From assembly GCF_030124325.1 (NCBI RefSeq), contig NZ_JASKLR010000005.1, forward strand, positions 301,846-365,845: DNA of 64,000 nt. Reading direction: 5' to 3'. A model generated the notes under the pieces. It made no database searches. It worked only from the letters and a program-made list of their open reading frames with translations, and was not told the origin of the DNA. The position numbers and the translations under genes are program-made. This stretch comes from Sinorhizobium sp. 8-89 (GTDB lineage Bacteria; Pseudomonadota; Alphaproteobacteria; Rhizobiales; Rhizobiaceae). Positions 38,569-48,122 of the stretch are shown here, one piece after another (the first letter of the stretch is position 1; the number at the start of each line of letters is the position of its first letter).

Positions 38569-38888
38569 GGATTTTGCCGGTTTGCCTTCTCCTGCAGGCC
38601 GGACTGGCTGGTCCGCCTGGCAAGTTCGTCCATCACATCCTGCAACGGGATGGCTGCGATGTTCAATACGACCATAAGATGATAAAGGAGGTCGGCACTC
38701 TCATCGACCAGATTCTTGCGGTCTTCGCTGATTGCCGCGACGACGGTTTCAACCGCCTCTTCGCCGAGCTTCTTGGCCGCCTTGCGTTGACCGGCTGCGA
38801 CAAGCTTGGCCGTCCAGGAGTCTTCCGGGGCTGCCTTGGCGCGGGTCGCCACGATCGTTTCAAGGTCGGAGAGGGTGAACTCGCTCAT
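38565..38888 (-). CDS. hisE: Phosphoribosyl-ATP pyrophosphatase
   Basis: HisE (107 residues) removes pyrophosphate from phosphoribosyl-ATP in the second step of histidine synthesis. The MazG-like helices carry [14 protein letters not shown] with the metal-binding Glu residues, then [11 protein letters not shown] with Glu and Asp. HisI, the next enzyme, is not fused here and is not in the window. It lies 94 bases after hisF and overlaps coaA. Confidence 0.96.
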   Translation of the reverse strand: MSEFTLSDLETIVATRAKAAPEDSWTAKLVAAGQRKAAKKLGEEAVETVVAAISEDRKNLVDESADLLYHLMVVLNIAAIPLQDVMDELARRTSQSGLQEKANRQNP

Positions 38889-38982
38889 GGTGCTTTCCCT
38901 TGGGTCTTAAATGGCTGCGACCCTTGTTGGCGGTGGCAATCGCCGCCGTCGTTCCGTGTGTCCACTTTGACTGTCCACACGC

Positions 38983-39759
38983 TTAATCGAGCCGCATGGC
39001 GATGCCGTGCTCGGCCATGTAGCGCTTCGCCTCGCCGATGCTGTAGGTGCCGAAATGGAAGATCGATGCGGCGAGGACCGCCGTCGCGTGACCGTCGCGC
39101 ACACCTTCCACCATGTGATCGAGCGTCCCGACCCCGCCCGACGCGATAACGGGTGCCCGCACGGCATCGGCAATTGCCCGCGTCAGCGCAATATCGTAGC
39201 CGCTTTTCGTGCCGTCGCGATCCATGGACGTCAACAGGATTTCGCCGGCTCCGAGATCGACGACCTTTCGTGCGAATTCGACCGCGTCTATGCCTGTCCT
39301 CTCGCGGCCGCCGTGCGTGAAAATCTCCCAGCGGTTCGCCTCGCCTTGCATCGAGACCTTCTTGGCGTCGATCGCAACGACGATGCACTGGTTGCCGAAC
39401 TTGTCGGCGGCTTCCGCCACGAAATCCGGATTCTTCACCGCCGCCGTGTTGATCGACACCTTGTCGGCGCCGGCCAGCAGCAGTTTGCGGATGTCGGAAA
39501 CCTGTCGCACGCCGCCGCCGACGGTCAGAGGCATGAAGCATTGCTCTGCTGTGCGGGCGACGACGTCGAAGATCGTCTCGCGGTTGTCCGAGGACGCGGT
39601 GATGTCGAGGAAGCAGAGCTCGTCGGCACCGGCTGCGTCGTAGGCTCTCGCCGCCTCCACAGGATCGCCGGCATCGATGAGGTCGACGAAATTGACGCCC
39701 TTGACGACGCGTCCGTCCTTGACGTCGAGGCAGGGTATCACGCGGGCTTTCAAGGTCAT
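38983..39759 (-). CDS. hisF: Imidazole glycerol phosphate synthase, cyclase subunit
   Basis: HisF (258 residues) uses the ammonia made by HisH to form imidazole glycerol phosphate and AICAR. The two catalytic aspartates lie in [16 protein letters not shown] and in [15 protein letters not shown]; both phosphate-binding half-barrels ([22 protein letters not shown]) are present. It starts 4 bases after the hisA stop. Confidence 0.97.
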   Translation of the reverse strand: MTLKARVIPCLDVKDGRVVKGVNFVDLIDAGDPVEAARAYDAAGADELCFLDITASSDNRETIFDVVARTAEQCFMPLTVGGGVRQVSDIRKLLLAGADKVSINTAAVKNPDFVAEAADKFGNQCIVVAIDAKKVSMQGEANRWEIFTHGGRERTGIDAVEFARKVVDLGAGEILLTSMDRDGTKSGYDIALTRAIADAVRAPVIASGGVGTLDHMVEGVRDGHATAVLAASIFHFGTYSIGEAKRYMAEHGIAMRLD

Positions 39760-39763
39760 CGGA

Positions 39764-40501
39764 TCATCCCTTTCTCGCTGCGCGGATCAATGCCAGCGCT
39801 TCCTGCGGGTCGATGCGACCATCGTAAAGCGCGCGACCGGAAATCGCGCCCTCGAGCTTGCGCGCGTCCGGCGCAAGCATGCGGTGAATATCGTCCATCG
39901 AGGCAAGGCCGCCCGAGGCGATCACCGGGATCGATACCGCGTCGGCAAGCTCCAGCGTCGACGCCCAGTTGATGCCTGTCAGGATGCCGTCACGGTCGAT
40001 ATCCGTATAGATGATCGCCGCGACACCAGCACCCTCGAACTTCTTCGCAAGCTCGATGACGCCGAGTTCGGAGGCCTCGGCCCAGCCTTCGACGGCCACC
40101 TTGCCGCCCTTGGCATCGATGCCGACGGCGACCCTGCCGGGGAATTTGTGGCAGGCTTCGATGACGAGTGCCGGGTCGCGCACGGCCACCGTGCCGAGAA
40201 TGACACGCGAGAGCCCGCGCGAAAGCCAGTTTTCGATGTGCGCCAGCGTGCGAATGCCGCCGCCGAGCTGCACCGGGTTCCGGGTCGCCTTGAGAATGGC
40301 GTCGACCGCCGCGCCGTTCACCGTCTCACCGGCAAAGGCGCCGTTCAAGTCGACGACATGCAGCCATTCGAAGCCCTGCTCCTCGAAGGCGCGCGCCTGG
40401 GCGGCGGGATCGGGATTGTAGACGGTCGCCTGTTCCATGTCGCCGAGCTTCAGGCGTACGCATTGTCCATCCTTGAGGTCGATCGCGGGGAAGAGAATCA
40501 T
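39764..40501 (-). CDS. hisA: ProFAR isomerase (phosphoribosylformimino-AICAR-P isomerase)
   Basis: HisA (245 residues) carries out the Amadori rearrangement before HisF/HisH. It is homologous to HisF: catalytic Asp in [15 protein letters not shown] and in [14 protein letters not shown], phosphate-binding [10 protein letters not shown] and [11 protein letters not shown]. It lies between hisH (33 bases upstream) and hisF (4 bases downstream). Confidence 0.97.
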   Translation of the reverse strand: MILFPAIDLKDGQCVRLKLGDMEQATVYNPDPAAQARAFEEQGFEWLHVVDLNGAFAGETVNGAAVDAILKATRNPVQLGGGIRTLAHIENWLSRGLSRVILGTVAVRDPALVIEACHKFPGRVAVGIDAKGGKVAVEGWAEASELGVIELAKKFEGAGVAAIIYTDIDRDGILTGINWASTLELADAVSIPVIASGGLASMDDIHRMLAPDARKLEGAISGRALYDGRIDPQEALALIRAARKG

Positions 40502-40534
40502 GTGTTGATCCGATCAAGAAAGAATGCCGGCAGC

Positions 40535-41185
40535 TCAAGGCTTCCAACGCAGGAAATTCGAAATGAGAGCGAGGCCGAGGGTCTGGCTCTTTTCCGGGTG
40601 AAACTGCGAGCCCGCCTTGTTGTCGCGTGCGACGAAAGCGGTCACCGGCCCGCCGTAGTCTGCCTCCGCGATCACGTCCTCGGAGTTCTCGGCGGCGAGG
40701 TGATAGGAATGCACGAAGTAGGCATGCAGGCCGCGTTCGCCCGTCGCGATCCCCTCGAAGAGCGCATGCGGCCGGTTGAGCCTGAGCGTGTTCCAGCCGA
40801 TCTGGGGAATCTTCAGCGACGGATCGGCCGGCGTCATTTCCTTGACATCGCCCGAAATCCAGTCGAAGCCCTCGGTGATCGTCTTCTCGAGCCCGCGCGA
40901 GGACATGAGCTGCATGCCGACGCAGATCCCGAGAAACGGCCGCCCGTCTTTCTCGACGGCCTGCTTCAGGGCGTCCTCCATGCCGGCGACGCTGGCCAAG
41001 CCGCGGCGGCAATCGGCGTAGGCGCCGACGCCAGGCAGAACGATGCGGTCGGCGGACGCCACCCGTTCCGGCTTGTCGGTGAGATCGATCTCCGCGGCGA
41101 TGCTGGCTTCACGCGCTGCCCGTTCGAAGGCCTTCGTGGCCGAGCGCAGATTGCCCGATCCATAGTCGATGATGGCGACCCGCAT
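40535..41185 (-). CDS. hisH: Imidazole glycerol phosphate synthase, glutaminase subunit
   Basis: HisH (216 residues) is the class I glutamine amidotransferase that feeds ammonia to HisF. The nucleophile is the Cys of GICVGMQLM; the His-Glu pair is in [10 protein letters not shown]. The oxyanion strand [12 protein letters not shown] is present. The ATG shares one base with the stop of the DUF2628 gene (TGATG), so reinitiation is likely. Confidence 0.97.
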   Translation of the reverse strand: MRVAIIDYGSGNLRSATKAFERAAREASIAAEIDLTDKPERVASADRIVLPGVGAYADCRRGLASVAGMEDALKQAVEKDGRPFLGICVGMQLMSSRGLEKTITEGFDWISGDVKEMTPADPSLKIPQIGWNTLRLNRPHALFEGIATGERGLHAYFVHSYHLAAENSEDVIAEADYGGPVTAFVARDNKAGSQFHPEKSQTLGLALISNFLRWKP

Positions 41186-41661
41186 CAGCGCTCTCCATAG
41201 GGTTCAAAGAGGCCGAGGCCTGCAGTGTTTTCGCCCTGCTTCGCTGCAGGTCGCTTGCTCGATGGCAACGCAGTTGCGGTACCGCGATGCGTCGTCGCCG
41301 ATATATTGGAAAAATAGATCTCTTCAGCCGTCTCCAGGTCGCGCGCCGGAACAATGGAACGAAGCGTCCAATCCCTTTTCCCGAGATTTCGCGCCACCAG
41401 AAGCGGGCCTTCGAGCGAGACCAGCAGGCTGAGCGCGAGCTGCATGATGAGCGAGGCGGTAAAGGCGCCGGGAACGCTGGATGAGATGATTAACAGAATT
41501 TGCAGAACGGCAACCAGGATTCCAAGAAGCCATGCGTGCTTGCTCAGCAGCCAGAGCGCGGGAAAGAAAAAGGCGGGCCAGGAAAAACCGTCCGCAATGA
41601 ACCGCGCCCTTTCGTCAGTGGCCGGTGCGCCGGGCGGGGTCATGATCAGATAGGAAGCCAT
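41185..41661 (-). CDS. DUF2628 membrane protein within the his operon
   Basis: A 158-residue protein of the DUF2628 family, function unknown. Two or three hydrophobic segments lie between residues 28 and 90 ([40 protein letters not shown]). The C-terminal half is hydrophilic, with a variable tail ([17 protein letters not shown]). It lies 26 bases after hisB and is coupled to hisH. A role in histidine synthesis is not implied; it may simply share the transcript. Confidence 0.88.
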   Translation of the reverse strand: MASYLIMTPPGAPATDERARFIADGFSWPAFFFPALWLLSKHAWLLGILVAVLQILLIISSSVPGAFTASLIMQLALSLLVSLEGPLLVARNLGKRDWTLRSIVPARDLETAEEIYFSNISATTHRGTATALPSSKRPAAKQGENTAGLGLFEPYGER

Positions 41662-41687
41662 GGTTATCAGCCGGGATATTGGCCGGC

Positions 41688-42296
41688 TCAGGCGAGCGTT
41701 CCCTTGGTCGAGGGGACGCGCCCAGCCTGGCGCGGGTCGATTTCGGTTGCGGTGCGAAGCACACGGGCGACGGACTTGAAACAGGTCTCGGCGATATGAT
41801 GGTTGTTGGCGCCGTAGATGTTCTGGATATGCAGCGTGATGCCGGCGTGCTGGGCCAGCGCCTGGAAGAATTCACGCACAAGCTCCGTGTCGAAGCTGCC
41901 GATCTTCGGCGACGAGAAGGTCACGTTCCAGACGAGAAAGGGCCGCCCCGAGACGTCGACCGCGGCGCGCGTCATGGTTTCGTCCATCGCAAGATCGATC
42001 GAGGCATAGCGGGTGATGCCGCGGCGATCGCCGAGCGCCTTGGCAAGCGCCTGGCCGAGCGCAATGCCGGTGTCCTCGACCGTGTGATGGTCGTCGATAT
42101 GCAGGTCGCCGTCCGCCTTGATCTCCATGTCGATCAGCGAATGGCGCGAAAGCTGGTCCAGCATATGATCGAAGAAGCCGACGCCAGTCGCAATCTTCGA
42201 CGTTCCCGTCCCGTCGACATTGACGGAGACGGACACGGCGGTTTCATTCGTCTTTCGGGAAACTTGGCCGGTGCGGCTGGGCATGCTTTCTGCCAT
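41688..42296 (-). CDS. hisB: Imidazoleglycerol-phosphate dehydratase
   Basis: HisB (202 residues) removes water from imidazoleglycerol phosphate with two Mn ions. The two metal motifs are [14 protein letters not shown] with [12 protein letters not shown], and [19 protein letters not shown] with [14 protein letters not shown]. It is the single-function form, without phosphatase domain. ATG 42296 follows GAGAG and gives the family length and N-terminus; 20 extra codons to 42356 are not conserved. It is the first gene of the minus-strand his unit; its promoter should lie in 42297-42575. Confidence 0.96.
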   Translation of the reverse strand: MAESMPSRTGQVSRKTNETAVSVSVNVDGTGTSKIATGVGFFDHMLDQLSRHSLIDMEIKADGDLHIDDHHTVEDTGIALGQALAKALGDRRGITRYASIDLAMDETMTRAAVDVSGRPFLVWNVTFSSPKIGSFDTELVREFFQALAQHAGITLHIQNIYGANNHHIAETCFKSVARVLRTATEIDPRQAGRVPSTKGTLA

Positions 42297-42822
42297 CAGG
42301 CTCTCCTGTATGCGCTCGACCCGGGTTGGTACTGAAACGACCCAGATCAGAGGCATCGATACAAAACTGGAACTGAATGCGCGAGGAAAACCGCTTCATG
42401 CTTTTCCCCACGCCGTTCCAGAGCCGCTCCATATCAGGGGAGGCGCGAAATATCCAGAACTGCGACGGAAATTTGACCGAGCCGCAGGCGTCAGAACGGA
42501 AAATCGCAAGAAGACGGATGGACATTTGCAATCGCGCGGCGTGCACTTACATAGGCCTCAAGCAACCAGGCTCGCCTACAGCGCCTCGCATCCAACTGGA
42601 CGCGCAAAGATCTCTGTAGCACTCTGCTGCATGTTCCTTAAATCGGAGCCGATTTAAGGATGAAAATATGCAGCAATCCAAAGTGCCACAGCGACCTTTG
42701 TGCATCTGAAAGGACGTACGGCGCTGTAGGGCGCCGCATGATTTCGCCCTTGAATCATTCCGATTTGAGGAGTCATGCAGCGGAGCCGCAACGCCCCAGT
42801 TCTTGGGGTAATAGGTATCCTC
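42297..42822. other. Divergent intergenic region hisB/hslV
   Basis: The 526 bases between two divergent genes hold a double RIME-type repeat in the half near hslV (42576-42780). The half near hisB (42297-42575) contains no gene I can support and no recognised operator, though promoters of both units must lie in this region. Confidence 0.7.
42576..42780. repeat. RIME-type repeat, double copy (B-A-B'-A')
   Basis: Four palindromes in a row: B (42576-42619, CTACAGCGCCTCGC ... CTCTGTAG), A (42625-42675, with the stem CCTTAAATCGG/CCGATTTAAGG), B in reverse orientation (42686-42729, ... GGCGCTGTAG) and a second A (42736-42778, GCATGATTTCGCCC ... AGTCATGC). This is about two RIME1 units. It ends 43 bases before hslV. 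Confidence 0.85.
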
Positions 42823-43380
42823 ATGAATGAACACAATCCCTACGGAACGATGCATGCGACCACCATCATCACGGTGAGAAAAGGTGGCAAGGTGGTGATG
42901 GCGGGCGACGGTCAGGTCAGCCTCGGCCAGACGGTCATGAAGGGCAACGCTCGCAAGGTCCGGCGGCTGTCGAAGGGCGACGTGATCGCTGGCTTCGCCG
43001 GTGCAACGGCGGATGCCTTCACGCTGCTTGAACGGCTTGAGGCCAAGCTCGAGCAATATCCCGACCAGCTCATGCGCGCCGCCGTCGAACTCGCCAAGGA
43101 CTGGCGCACGAACAAATATCTGCGCAATCTCGAGGCGATGATGCTCGTCGCCGACAAGTCCGTCACGCTGGCCATCACAGGCAATGGCGACGTGCTCGAA
43201 CCCGAACACGGCACGATCGCCATCGGTTCGGGCGGAAACTATGCCTTCGCGGCCGCACGCGCCTTGATGGAAAGCGACAAGTCGGCGGAAGAGATCGCTC
43301 GGCGCGCGCTCGAAATCGCGGGCGATATCTGCGTCTACACCAACCATAATGTCGTGGTGGAGACGCTGGATGCGGACTGA
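42823..43380 (+). CDS. hslV: ATP-dependent protease subunit HslV
   Basis: HslV (185 residues) is the proteasome-like peptidase of the HslUV complex. After processing, the N-terminal Thr comes from [28 protein letters not shown] and [13 protein letters not shown] are family marks. ATG 42823 gives [14 protein letters not shown], as in other rhizobia; the earlier frame from 42775 is repeat-derived. The next gene overlaps its stop by 11 bases. Confidence 0.96.
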   Translation: MNEHNPYGTMHATTIITVRKGGKVVMAGDGQVSLGQTVMKGNARKVRRLSKGDVIAGFAGATADAFTLLERLEAKLEQYPDQLMRAAVELAKDWRTNKYLRNLEAMMLVADKSVTLAITGNGDVLEPEHGTIAIGSGGNYAFAAARALMESDKSAEEIARRALEIAGDICVYTNHNVVVETLDAD

Positions 43381-43888
43381 CGGGGTCGATGTCAGTTTCC
43401 TGTCGGTGGCTGACAACCACCTGTCGATGCTGCGTGGCTGGCTTTCCGAGCCCCATGTGCGGCAGTGGTGGGGTGACCCGGACAAGGAGCTGGAATCGAT
43501 CCGCGACGGCTGCGCGAGCGGCGAAGTGGAAGGCTTCATTTTTCATGTCGACGGAGAGCCCGCCGGCTACATCCAATCCTGGACGCCGTCGCAATATGAC
43601 GAGCCCTGGGCGAAGGACCTGCCGTCCGATACGCCCGGAGTGGACATCTTCGTCGGCCCGCCGGAAATGACTGGAAAAGGTATCGCTGCCTTGGCACTCA
43701 AGGCGTTTGCCGGAAGGCTGTTCGAAAACGGCGCCGCGCGTATCGTGATCGACCCGGACGCCGGCAACCGCCGCGCGGTCCGGGCCTATTCGAAGGCAGG
43801 CTTCGTGCCTTTTGGCGAATGGATAGACGAGTCCGGCCGGACACTCCTGATGGAGCTGACGCGCACGGAGTTTGAGAGGAATTCATGA
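43370..43888 (+). CDS. GNAT acetyltransferase between hslV and hslU
   Basis: A 172-residue GNAT-fold enzyme of the type often named aminoglycoside 6'-N-acetyltransferase. It has the N-terminal [17 protein letters not shown], the central [16 protein letters not shown] (acetyl-CoA binding) and [18 protein letters not shown], the last helix of the fold. Real antibiotic resistance is not proven; many chromosomal members act on unknown amines or protein N-termini. It overlaps hslV by 11 bases and hslU by 4 (ATGA), so all three are cotranslated. This arrangement is, to my knowledge, common in rhizobia. Confidence 0.88.
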   Translation: MRTDGVDVSFLSVADNHLSMLRGWLSEPHVRQWWGDPDKELESIRDGCASGEVEGFIFHVDGEPAGYIQSWTPSQYDEPWAKDLPSDTPGVDIFVGPPEMTGKGIAALALKAFAGRLFENGAARIVIDPDAGNRRAVRAYSKAGFVPFGEWIDESGRTLLMELTRTEFERNS

Positions 43889-45189
43889 CCAACTTTTCAC
43901 CCAGGGAAATCGTGTCGGAACTCGACCGTTACATCATCGGCCAGAAGGACGCGAAACGCGCCGTGGCCATTGCCTTGCGCAACCGCTGGCGGCGTCAGCA
44001 GCTAGACGACGAACTGCGTGACGAGGTCATGCCCAAGAATATCCTGATGATCGGCCCGACCGGCGTCGGCAAGACGGAAATCTCCCGGCGGCTGGCGAAA
44101 CTCGCCGGCGCTCCCTTCGTCAAAGTCGAGGCGACCAAGTTCACCGAAGTCGGCTATGTCGGTCGCGACGTGGAGCAGATCGTGCGTGACCTCGTCGAGG
44201 TCGGGATCGGCCTGGTGCGCGAGAAGAAACGTGCCGACGTCAAGGCGAAAGCGCACCAGAATGCCGAAGAACGGGTGCTTGACGCACTGGTCGGTGCGAC
44301 CTCCTCGCCGGCGACGCGCGATTCCTTCCGTAAGAAGCTCAGGGCCAATGAGCTCGACGACAAGGAGATCGAGATCGATATCGCCGAGACGGGCGCGCCG
44401 GGGGGCTTCGAGATTCCGGGCATGCCGGGCGCCAATATCGGTGTGCTCAATCTCTCCGAAATGTTCGGTAAGGCGCTCGGCGGCAGGACCAAAAAAGTCA
44501 AGACGACCGTCAAGTCTTCCTATGAGCTCCTGATCAACGACGAATCCGACAAGCTGCTCGACACCGAGCAGATCCAGCGCGAAGCGGTCTCGGCTGCCGA
44601 GAACGACGGCATCGTCTTCCTCGACGAGATCGACAAGATCGCCGCCCGCGATGGCGGCATGGGCGCGGGCGTATCGCGCGAAGGTGTCCAGAGAGACCTG
44701 CTGCCTCTGGTCGAAGGCACGACGGTCGCGACGAAATACGGGCCGGTGAAGACGGATCACATCCTCTTCATCGCCTCCGGCGCATTCCATGTCTCCAAGC
44801 CATCGGACCTGCTGCCGGAGCTGCAGGGGCGCTTGCCGATCCGCGTCGAGCTGCGCGCGCTGACCAAAGAGGACTTCCGCCGTATCCTGACGGAGACGGA
44901 GGCGAGCCTGATACGTCAGTACAAGGCGCTTCTCGAAACAGAGGAGGTGAAGCTCGATTTCACCGAGGACGCGATCGACGCTCTTGCCGAGGTAGCCGTC
45001 CAGCTCAACGCCAACGTCGAGAATATCGGGGCGCGCCGCCTGCAGACGGTGATGGAGCGTGTCCTCGACGACGTCTCCTTCAATGCGCCGGACCGCGGCG
45101 GCCAGACCGTGATGATCGATGCGGAATATGTCCGCAAGCACGTCGGCGATCTCGCCGCCAATACGGACCTGTCACGTTATATTCTGTGA
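43885..45189 (+). CDS. hslU: ATP-dependent protease ATPase subunit HslU
   Basis: HslU (434 residues) unfolds proteins and feeds them to HslV. It has the N-terminal [20 protein letters not shown], Walker [14 protein letters not shown], Walker [16 protein letters not shown] and sensor 2 region [14 protein letters not shown]. The C-terminal residues ([13 protein letters not shown] end, here NTDLSRYIL) insert in HslV. An insertion (I) domain spans about residues 110-240. A strong terminator lies 100 bases downstream. Confidence 0.97.
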   Translation: MTNFSPREIVSELDRYIIGQKDAKRAVAIALRNRWRRQQLDDELRDEVMPKNILMIGPTGVGKTEISRRLAKLAGAPFVKVEATKFTEVGYVGRDVEQIVRDLVEVGIGLVREKKRADVKAKAHQNAEERVLDALVGATSSPATRDSFRKKLRANELDDKEIEIDIAETGAPGGFEIPGMPGANIGVLNLSEMFGKALGGRTKKVKTTVKSSYELLINDESDKLLDTEQIQREAVSAAENDGIVFLDEIDKIAARDGGMGAGVSREGVQRDLLPLVEGTTVATKYGPVKTDHILFIASGAFHVSKPSDLLPELQGRLPIRVELRALTKEDFRRILTETEASLIRQYKALLETEEVKLDFTEDAIDALAEVAVQLNANVENIGARRLQTVMERVLDDVSFNAPDRGGQTVMIDAEYVRKHVGDLAANTDLSRYIL

Positions 45190-45235
45190 CTACGGCGCCG
45201 CGCGTTTGTCCTTAGTCGGTTCCGATTTAAGGAAA
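45190..45235. repeat. RIME-type repeat, truncated mosaic
   Basis: The left half of palindrome B (CTACGGCGCCGCGCGT) runs directly into palindrome A (CTTAGTCGGTTCCGATTTAAG, then AACATGC). The right half of B is missing. It starts in the stop codon of hslU. Confidence 0.7.
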
Positions 45236-45289
45236 ACATGCGGTGGTAGGGGCTGGAGCGCTGCAAACTCCGGCAATCGCCGAATTGTG

Positions 45290-45325
45290 AGGCGCCTGTC
45301 ACTCGACAGGCGCCTTCATTTTTTC
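45290..45325 (+). terminator. Intrinsic terminator of hslVU
   Basis: AGGCGCCTGTC (45290-45300) pairs with GACAGGCGCCT (45305-45315) around ACTC, followed by TCATTTTTTC. Confidence 0.93.
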
Positions 45326-45435
45326 TACAGCGATCGGCAATCGATCAAAGGCCGGGCATCATTCCGACATGATCTTGCCGTAGGGGCCGCGCGCTCGAAT
45401 GACAGGGCTCCGGAGTTTCATAGGAAGAACAGATC

Positions 45436-46386
45436 GTGCGTCTCACTGCTTGCTTTCTCGTCATAGCCACGCTTTGCCTCTCTGCCGGCCCGGGAACAGC
45501 AACGGGAATCACCGTGGTTCCCGAGGGCAACCGTCACATCGAGCAGCCGAAGATACCGGGCGCCTCGGTTCGGCGCACCAAGGCGGGCCGGACCTCCTTC
45601 GACGCGAAATACGAGAAGGTGCGTGATCTGCTTGCCAGCGACCGGCAGCTCGTCGGCAAAATAAAATCGGTCGCCAGCGCCTACGGCATCGCGCCGATCC
45701 ATATGGTGGGCGCCATCGTCGGCGAACACACCTACAATGTCGATGCCTACGACCGGCTGCAATCCTACTATGTCAAGGCGGCCGCCTATGCCGGCAACAG
45801 CTTTCAATTCGGCCATGACGGTGAAAGCGTCGCCGAGTTCGTCGCCCGTCCGCAATTTGCCGCCTGCACCGGCAAGAACGGCTCCTATGCGCTGTGGAGC
45901 TGCCGTGAGCGTGTCTGGGACAGCGAGTTCCGCGGCCGTTCGGTCGGGGGGCAATCCTTCCCCGACAACCGTTTCAGCGCCGTCTTCTTCCAGCCCTTTT
46001 TCGCCGGCCAGACGTTCGGTCTTGGTCAGATCAATCCGTTGACGGCGCTGATGCTGACGGACATGGTTTCGCGCGTTTCGGGTTATGAGCGCCTGGACGA
46101 GAACAACGCCGCCGCTGTCTATGAGGCAATCATGGATCCGGACGTTTCGCTCGCCTATATGGCGGCCTCGATCCGTCATTCGATCGATGCCTATCGCTCG
46201 ATAGCCGGCATGGACATCTCCGACAATCCGGGTCTGACGGCGACGCTCTACAACGTCGGCAATCCGGATCAGCGCGCCGCAGTGCTTGCGGCGAAAAACC
46301 AGGTTGGCGAAGTTCATTGGCCGGAGGAGAACTATTACGGTTGGCTCGTCAACGATAAGCTTGCCGAGCTGGAAAGCCTGCTCTAG
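45436..46386 (+). CDS. DUF1402 secreted protein with lysozyme-like fold features
   Basis: A 316-residue secreted or periplasmic protein of the DUF1402 family. The N-terminus is a signal peptide (MRLTACFLVIATLCLSAGPG...). The middle resembles lytic transglycosylases: GIAPIHMVGAIVGEHTYN, with a Glu where the catalytic acid would be, then FGLGQINPLTALM and TLYNVGNPD, which recall the GLGQ and YN..G motifs of the SLT fold. Peptidoglycan cleavage is therefore a reasonable guess but unproven. The start is GTG 45436 after GGAAGAACAGATC. It stands alone after the hslU terminator. Confidence 0.85.
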   Translation: MRLTACFLVIATLCLSAGPGTATGITVVPEGNRHIEQPKIPGASVRRTKAGRTSFDAKYEKVRDLLASDRQLVGKIKSVASAYGIAPIHMVGAIVGEHTYNVDAYDRLQSYYVKAAAYAGNSFQFGHDGESVAEFVARPQFAACTGKNGSYALWSCRERVWDSEFRGRSVGGQSFPDNRFSAVFFQPFFAGQTFGLGQINPLTALMLTDMVSRVSGYERLDENNAAAVYEAIMDPDVSLAYMAASIRHSIDAYRSIAGMDISDNPGLTATLYNVGNPDQRAAVLAAKNQVGEVHWPEENYYGWLVNDKLAELESLL

Positions 46387-46475
46387 GACGGGATGAGGAA
46401 AGTGCGCGCGGGTTTCCGGAATTGCGTTTCCTGACCCGGATCGCCGGTTTCCGCCCGTATCTTTCGGTTCTTCCG

Positions 46476-46491
46476 TGATTCACGTGAAGCA
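46476..46491. other. parS-like sequence upstream of the P450 gene
   Basis: TGATTCACGTGAAGCA matches TGTTTCACGTGAAACA at 14 of 16 positions; the core TTCACGTGAA is a perfect palindrome. It lies between the DUF1402 gene and the P450 gene, 61 bases before the latter. Confidence 0.4.
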
Positions 46492-46551
46492 TCTTCCTTG
46501 ATTGCGCCGTATATAATTGAAACGGTAGACGATCGAGAAAGGCACTCCATC

Positions 46552-47952
46552 ATGGACACGCGACCGGAACCTTTCGAGCCGCCCGCGCCGGTGCCGCGCA
46601 CCGGCATTCCGACGCGGCTGCAGATCATTCGCACCGTGCTCCGCAACCCGCTCGAACTCTGGGGCGAGCCCTCCTATACGCTGCCTTGGATCGAGACGAA
46701 GTTCATCAACCAACGCACGCTCATCGTCAACGATCCCGGGCTCATCCGCTACATTCTCGTCGAGAACGCCGGCAACTACGAAATGTCGAACGTCCGGCGG
46801 CTGATCCTGCGCCCGATCCTGCGCGACGGCCTGCTGACGGCGGAAGGGGAGGTCTGGAAGCGGTCGCGCAAGGCCATGGCGCCGGTGTTCACGCCCCGGC
46901 ACGCGAAGGGCTTCGCCGGCCAGATGCTCCGCGTCTCCGACGAATTCGCCCAACGCTATGCGCGCGCCGCTTCCGAGCCCTTCGTCACCAATATCGCCGT
47001 CGACATGACGGAACTCACCTTCGAGATCCTGGCGGAGACGCTCTTCTCGGGGGAAATCGCCGTCGGAAAGCAGGGCTTCGCCGCCAATGTCGAGGAACTG
47101 CTGCAGCGCATGGGCCGCGTCGATCCGATGGACCTGCTCGTGGCGCCAAGCTGGGTGCCGCGACTGACCCGAATCGGCGGCCGGAAGGTGCTCGACCGCT
47201 TTCGCGGCGTTGTCTCCGAAACGATGGCACAGCGCCGGCGGCGCATGGCGGAGGAGCCGGGCAGCGTCCCGAACGATTTCCTCACGCTGTTGCTGCAGCT
47301 CGAAGGGCCGGAGGGGCTTTCGACCTCTGAGATCGAGGACAACATCCTGACCTTCATCGGCGCCGGCCACGAGACGACGGCACGGGCGCTTGCCTGGTGC
47401 CTCTACTGCATCGCCAACACGCCGGCCTATCGCGAGACGATGGAGCACGAGATCGACGGTGTCTTGGCGACCGGCGCCGAGCCGGTCGATTGGCTCGGGC
47501 GCATGCCGCACGTGCTTGCCGCCTTCGAGGAGGCGCTGAGGCTCTATCCGCCGGCGCCGTCGATCAATCGTGCGGCGATCGAGGAGGACGAATGGACGTC
47601 GCCGGAAGGCGAGCGCGTGCCGATCCGCAAGGGCATATCGGTGCTGATCATGCCGTGGACACTGCATCGCCATGCGCTTTACTGGCAGAAGCCGCGCGCC
47701 TTCATGCCGGAGCGTTTCCTCCCGGAAGACCGGGAGAAGATCAACCGGTTCCAGTATCTGCCCTTCGGCGCGGGCCCACGCGTCTGCATCGGCGCGACCT
47801 TCGCCCTGCAGGAGGCGGTCATCGCGCTGGGCGTGCTCATGCACCGCTTCCGCTTCGATCTGACTGAGGAGACGCACCCCTGGCCCGTACAAAGACTGAC
47901 GACGCAGCCGAGGGGCGGTCTGCCGATGAAGGTGTCGATGCGGGCGAGATAG
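46552..47952 (+). CDS. Cytochrome P450
   Basis: A 466-residue P450, a heme monooxygenase. The I-helix oxygen-binding motif is FIGAGHETTARALAW, the K-helix ExxR is in FEEALRLYPPAPSIN, and the heme-binding loop FGAGPRVCIGATFA has the axial Cys. It lacks an N-terminal membrane anchor, so it is cytoplasmic, and its closest type (similar to fatty-acid or terpenoid hydroxylases of the CYP102/CYP4-like kind) cannot be fixed by eye. No ferredoxin or reductase gene is nearby. ATG 46552 with GAGAAAGG upstream is preferred over 46498. Substrate unknown. Confidence 0.92.
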   Translation: MDTRPEPFEPPAPVPRTGIPTRLQIIRTVLRNPLELWGEPSYTLPWIETKFINQRTLIVNDPGLIRYILVENAGNYEMSNVRRLILRPILRDGLLTAEGEVWKRSRKAMAPVFTPRHAKGFAGQMLRVSDEFAQRYARAASEPFVTNIAVDMTELTFEILAETLFSGEIAVGKQGFAANVEELLQRMGRVDPMDLLVAPSWVPRLTRIGGRKVLDRFRGVVSETMAQRRRRMAEEPGSVPNDFLTLLLQLEGPEGLSTSEIEDNILTFIGAGHETTARALAWCLYCIANTPAYRETMEHEIDGVLATGAEPVDWLGRMPHVLAAFEEALRLYPPAPSINRAAIEEDEWTSPEGERVPIRKGISVLIMPWTLHRHALYWQKPRAFMPERFLPEDREKINRFQYLPFGAGPRVCIGATFALQEAVIALGVLMHRFRFDLTEETHPWPVQRLTTQPRGGLPMKVSMRAR

Positions 47953-48000
47953 CATTCCACGCTGCCCGGCAGTGCAGAGGGAGTATCGGATCGAGCCCGC

Positions 48001-48026
48001 TCTGATCAGACGCGCAAACGTCGCTA
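48001..48026. repeat. Half of a RIME-type palindrome B
   Basis: TCTGATCAGACGCGCAAACG followed by TCGCTAT resembles only the right arm of palindrome B. It is a weak remnant between the P450 and hydantoinase genes. Confidence 0.4.
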
Positions 48027-48122
48027 TCACGCGATGGTCTTTCCCGGAAATATGCCTTATCACCGGACGATTCTTCCGCGTTCGGGACTCCTCCCGATTA
48101 TCAACACTGGACTGAGCAGAAA

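Noticed and set aside
39677..41200. 507-codon open frame on the plus strand
   Set aside because: Antisense to hisA and hisH, both of normal length with catalytic residues.
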